Source: an uncultured Lachnospiraceae bacterium (GTDB lineage Bacteria > Bacillota > Clostridia > Lachnospirales > Lachnospiraceae). From it: DNA of 64,000 bases. The translations under genes and the position numbers were made by a program. Positions 61,023 through 64,000 of this stretch are shown one piece after another. The notes under the pieces are model-generated. The model saw nothing but the letters and a program-made list of their open reading frames with translations, had not been told where the DNA came from and did no database searches. The DNA is taken from the NCBI GenBank assembly GCA_910577955.1, contig CAJTNC010000006.1, positions 84,377 to 148,376 of the forward strand. The letters run 5' to 3'. Each line of letters starts with the position of its first letter. Within the stretch, counting starts at the first letter, position 1.

Positions 61023-62897
61023 TCAAACATGCTCCACCGCCGCCCAGGCCGTAACGATCCGCTTCGCGATACAGCCGTCCGTCAGCCCCAGCTCTTCCTC
61101 CAGAACACTCACACTGCCATGCTCCACATACATATCCGGCAGGGCTGTACAGATCACCTTCGCACTGCATTTCGGCAGGGAATCCACATAGCTTCTGACG
61201 CTCTCGCCGAAGCCGCCTTTCTCCACATTCTCCTCCATAGTCACGAACAGTTTATGGCTGCCCGCCAGTTCTTCTATCAATTTTGTATCGATGGGTTTCA
61301 CAAACCGCACGTTTACAAGGGAACAGGTATAACCGATATCTTTTAACATCTTTCTCACGGAGACCGCCGTTTTCACCATACTGCCCACCGCCAGAATACA
61401 GATATCCTCTTCCTCGTAAAGCACTTCGCTCTTCCCGTAAACCACCGGTTCCCTGAACTCCTGCAATCCGTCGTAAGCCTCCCCTCTCGGATAACGGATG
61501 GCAACAGGCCCGTCAAACTGCAGGGCAAACTTCATCATGTCCGACAGTTCCCACTTGTTTTTCGGAGCCATCACATGCATATTCGGGATGTTAGACAGAT
61601 AGGACAAATCAAATATGCCCTGATGAGTCTCTCCGTCGCTCCCCACAAGCCCGGCTCTGTCGACGGCAAAAATCACCGGCAGATTCTGGATGCAGACATC
61701 GTGAATGATCTGGTCGTAGGCACGCTGTAAAAAGGAAGAATAGATGGCAACCACCGGCCGAAGCCCTCCTGCGGCCAGTCCCGCCGCAAAGGTCACGGCA
61801 TGTTCCTCCGCGATACCGACATCAAAAAACCGCTCCGGATAGATATTCCGGAACCGCTTTAAGCCTGTTCCGTCCGCCATAGCCGCAGTGATAGCCACCA
61901 CCCGCTCATCTCTGGCCGCCAGTTTGATCATCACGGTGGAGAAAATGTCGGTGTAGTTGGCTTTTGTTCTCGGATGAGCCGGAAGCCCCGTCTCGATCTC
62001 AAAGGGCTCCGCCCCGTGGAACCTTGCCGGGTGCTTCTCCGCCGGCTCGTATCCCTTCCCCTTTGTGGTAAGCATATGTATCAGAACCGCGCCCTTAACT
62101 TTCTTCGCCTCTTTGATAAACCTTGTCATCTTCTGGATATCATGACCGTCCACCGGCCCCATGTAGGTGACGCCCAGATCTTCAAAGTACATCCCCGGTA
62201 CCACCAGACGCTTCACATCATTTTTCACCCGCCTGATGCCCTTCACCATGCTCTCGCCGTGCTGCAGTCCAATCAGGGCATTGTAGACCGTATTTTTCAG
62301 ATCCAGATAATTCTCCGTGGTGCGGATCGCGTTCAAATATCTGGACACCCCGCCCACGTTCTCCGAGATGGACATGTTATTGTCATTTAAGATAATAATA
62401 AAATTCGTCCCCAGCTTGTTCGCATTATTGATTGCCTCATAGGCCATACCGCCGGTCAGGGCGCCGTCTCCGATCACGGAAACCACCGTAAAATCCTGCT
62501 TCTGCAAATCTCTGGCCCGCACGATTCCAAGCCCTGCTGAGATGGATGTGGAACTGTGTCCCGTATCAAAACAGTCGCAGTCGCTCTCCTTGCGCTTCGG
62601 GAAACCGCTCATGCCGCCGTATTTTCGCAGCGTATCAAAGCCTTCTCCCCTGCCTGTCAAAAGCTTGTGCGTATAGGCCTGATGTCCCACGTCCCAGATG
62701 ATCTTATCCTTAGGCAGATCTAACGCCAGATGCAGCGCCATCGTCAACTCCACGCAGCCCAGATTAGATCCTAAATGCCCTCCTGTCACAGATATTTTCC
62801 GGATCAGGAAATCCCTGATCTCCTGCGCCAGATCGCCGAGATGTTCTTTTTCTATTTTTTTGATATCGTTTGCCTTTTTTATCTTTTCCAAGTACAT
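61023..62897 (-). CDS. dxs: 1-deoxy-D-xylulose-5-phosphate synthase
   Basis: Dxs makes 1-deoxyxylulose 5-phosphate from pyruvate and glyceraldehyde 3-phosphate, the first step of the MEP isoprenoid pathway. The 624-residue product has the TPP-binding region VVSVIGDGALTGGMAYEAIN, an acidic catalytic loop near DVGIAEEHAVTFAAGLA, and transketolase C-terminal YPRGEAYDG. It is flanked by ispA upstream and tlyA downstream. GGAG precedes the ATG. Normal length. Confidence 0.97.
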   Translation of the reverse strand: MYLEKIKKANDIKKIEKEHLGDLAQEIRDFLIRKISVTGGHLGSNLGCVELTMALHLALDLPKDKIIWDVGHQAYTHKLLTGRGEGFDTLRKYGGMSGFPKRKESDCDCFDTGHSSTSISAGLGIVRARDLQKQDFTVVSVIGDGALTGGMAYEAINNANKLGTNFIIILNDNNMSISENVGGVSRYLNAIRTTENYLDLKNTVYNALIGLQHGESMVKGIRRVKNDVKRLVVPGMYFEDLGVTYMGPVDGHDIQKMTRFIKEAKKVKGAVLIHMLTTKGKGYEPAEKHPARFHGAEPFEIETGLPAHPRTKANYTDIFSTVMIKLAARDERVVAITAAMADGTGLKRFRNIYPERFFDVGIAEEHAVTFAAGLAAGGLRPVVAIYSSFLQRAYDQIIHDVCIQNLPVIFAVDRAGLVGSDGETHQGIFDLSYLSNIPNMHVMAPKNKWELSDMMKFALQFDGPVAIRYPRGEAYDGLQEFREPVVYGKSEVLYEEEDICILAVGSMVKTAVSVRKMLKDIGYTCSLVNVRFVKPIDTKLIEELAGSHKLFVTMEENVEKGGFGESVRSYVDSLPKCSAKVICTALPDMYVEHGSVSVLEEELGLTDGCIAKRIVTAWAAVEHV

Positions 62898-62934
62898 AAC
62901 GCCCTGCTCCCATAACGGCCTGTTCCCACAAATG

Positions 62935-63861
62935 TTATTTTTTTCTGTTGATCAGGCTGACCACCAGTTCCTCCAGAAACTCATTTCTCTCCGGGACATC
63001 CCGCAGTATTTCAAGCGCTTCGCGCGACAATTTTTCCACATCCTGCTTCGATCTTTCCAGACCATAAACCGACACATACGTCAGTTTATCATTTTTTTCA
63101 TCGCTGCCCACGGGTTTTCCCAATTCTTCCAGCGTGCTTGTAATATCCAGAATATCGTCCTGTATCTGGAACGCGATGCCGATGGCATAACCCGCTTTCT
63201 CCATCTTGGCAACGCTCTCTTTGTCCGCGCCCGCCAGATAAGCACCGATCATCATTGCCGACTGGATCAAAGCCGCTGTCTTATGCTCATGGATAAATAA
63301 AAGTTTTTCTCCGTCCAGCCTCAGTTTCCGCTTCTCCGCCTCCACATCCACGGCCTGCCCGCCGATCATACCGCTAATCCCGGCCTTTTTTGCAAGAATC
63401 GTCATAGCTCCGCCGATCCTCTCCGCACCCCGCTCCCGCTTTGTCTCTCTCTCTGATGCCTGTCCGCCCAGAGAAAATGCCCTGCAGGCCGTCTCAAAGG
63501 CCAGATTTAAGAGCCCGTCCCCGGCAAGGATCGCCATAGCTTCACCGTAGACCGCATGGGTCGTCTTCCTTCCCCTGCGGTAGAGATCGTTATCCATGGC
63601 AGGAAGATCATCGTGGACAAGGGAATAGGTATGGATCATCTCCTGAGCCGCCATAAACGGCTCGATTACCTCCCCTCTTCCGCCGAACATCCTGTAACAT
63701 TCCCGCATCAGAAGAGGCCTGAGTCTTTTTCCTCCCGCAAGAAAACTATAATTCATCGCCTCAAGAAGACTTTTCTGAAAGCCCTCCTCCTTCGGCAGAT
63801 ATTTTTTGATGACCTCCTCCACAGCGCACACTCTCGCCTGCAGATCTGCATTGAAATCCAT
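62935..63861 (-). CDS. ispA: Polyprenyl synthetase, farnesyl diphosphate synthase type
   Basis: The enzyme condenses IPP with allylic diphosphates, probably making farnesyl (or geranyl) diphosphate. The product has the first Asp-rich motif YSLVHDDLPAMDNDLYRRG and the second FQIQDDILD, both DDxxD type, and GGKRLRPLL near the N-terminus. The open frame begins 15 codons upstream, but GAGGAG eight bases before the ATG at 63861 fixes the start; 308 residues. xseB, usually just upstream, would be beyond the window edge. A repeat element starts about 40 bases upstream. Confidence 0.94.
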   Translation of the reverse strand: MDFNADLQARVCAVEEVIKKYLPKEEGFQKSLLEAMNYSFLAGGKRLRPLLMRECYRMFGGRGEVIEPFMAAQEMIHTYSLVHDDLPAMDNDLYRRGRKTTHAVYGEAMAILAGDGLLNLAFETACRAFSLGGQASERETKRERGAERIGGAMTILAKKAGISGMIGGQAVDVEAEKRKLRLDGEKLLFIHEHKTAALIQSAMMIGAYLAGADKESVAKMEKAGYAIGIAFQIQDDILDITSTLEELGKPVGSDEKNDKLTYVSVYGLERSKQDVEKLSREALEILRDVPERNEFLEELVVSLINRKK

Positions 63862-63900
63862 AGTCGCCACTCCTCTTTGTCTCAGAATTCTCCCGGATAA

Positions 63901-64000
63901 TTGCAAAACCCGTTATATCTATTATTTGTTGTGCAAAATTATATGTCCATAAGCAGGCGCTGCGAGACCGTCGGCACTTAGGCACCGTATTTTGGTGCCT
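63901..64000. repeat. Second copy of the palindromic repeat element (cut by window end)
   Basis: From TTGCAAAAC at 63901 the stretch aligns with the left arm of the element at 54471. The shared blocks include TCCATAAGCAGGCGCTG and GAGACCGTCGGCA-TTAG with few changes. The inner loop is a different small hairpin (AGGCACC with GGTGCCT). The rest runs off the window. It sits upstream of ispA. Confidence 0.7.

Noticed and set aside
63761..63985. 74-codon minus-strand frame at the end of the window
   Set aside because: Overlaps the ispA 5' end in another frame and runs into the repeat element; no ribosome site.
1..64000. CRISPR array, tRNA, rRNA, integrase or transposase genes
   Set aside because: Looked for on both strands; no regularly spaced repeats, cloverleaf-like genes, rRNA blocks or recombinase motifs were seen.

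Overview
The window looks like chromosomal DNA of an anaerobic, spore-forming Firmicute of the Lachnospiraceae (Clostridia). This is inferred from moderate G+C, AGGAGG-type ribosome binding sites before most starts, sporulation genes (a ylbJ-like gene, gerW, a DUF2953 gene, cotH, spoIVB) and gene orders typical of Clostridia (ruvA-ruvB-zapA-U32 peptidase; ispA-dxs-tlyA-nadK-argR-recN). Genus is not resolved. Almost all genes are on the minus strand. The plus strand carries only a ylbJ-like gene, rpmB and an AraC-type regulator. No rRNA, tRNA, CRISPR array, integrase or transposase gene was found. No gene-free stretch exceeds 300 bases; the longest, 54415-54693, holds a palindromic repeat element.

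Layout (minus strand unless stated). 1-2384: recU-hisZ-hisG behind a clear promoter, with hisG cut by the window edge. 2404-10437: MATE exporter, RluA-type pseudouridine synthase, a small membrane protein, YgiQ radical SAM protein, a large membrane protein and an RsuA-HAD fusion. 10536-14544: ylbJ-like (+), a membrane-anchored cell-wall amidase, a coiled-coil protein, coaD, rsmD. 14541-19417: topoisomerase IV pair parC/parE, split by an acetyltransferase gene. 19442-24618: DegV protein, recG, a FakA-like DAK2 protein, Asp23/Gls24 protein. 24782-25100 (+): rpmB with promoter and terminator. 25103-31659: a J-domain-like protein, a 45-residue membrane protein, gerW, DUF2953, a hypothetical, a stand-alone NUDIX gene, cotH, DUF2164 and an NSS transporter. 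31681-38942: penicillin-binding protein, FtsW/RodA, U32 peptidase, zapA, ruvB, ruvA. 39067-43554: chemoreceptor, Gx transporter, LysM protein, lipoprotein, XRE regulator. 43690-49021: a GDP-mannose/GDP-L-fucose operon (gmd, fcl, manC, manA) facing a divergent AraC regulator. 49044-51967: DUF4230 protein, a membrane protein, spoIVB. 52156-56933: an ascorbate-family PTS with a cytoplasmic sulfatase and a DeoR regulator. 57127-63861: recN, argR, nadK, tlyA, dxs, ispA.

Most of this is core housekeeping: DNA repair and topology, isoprenoid and NAD(P) synthesis, cell wall and sporulation. The accessory parts are the PTS-sulfatase operon, which lies between recN and spoIVB, genes that are usually neighbours in Firmicutes; the fucose-nucleotide cluster; and the acetyltransferase between parE and parC. 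The most novel structural signal is a roughly 207-bp imperfect palindrome at 54471-54677. A second copy starts at 63901 and runs off the window. The two share arm sequence but have different loop hairpins, which suggests a dispersed non-coding, MITE- or REP-like repeat family.
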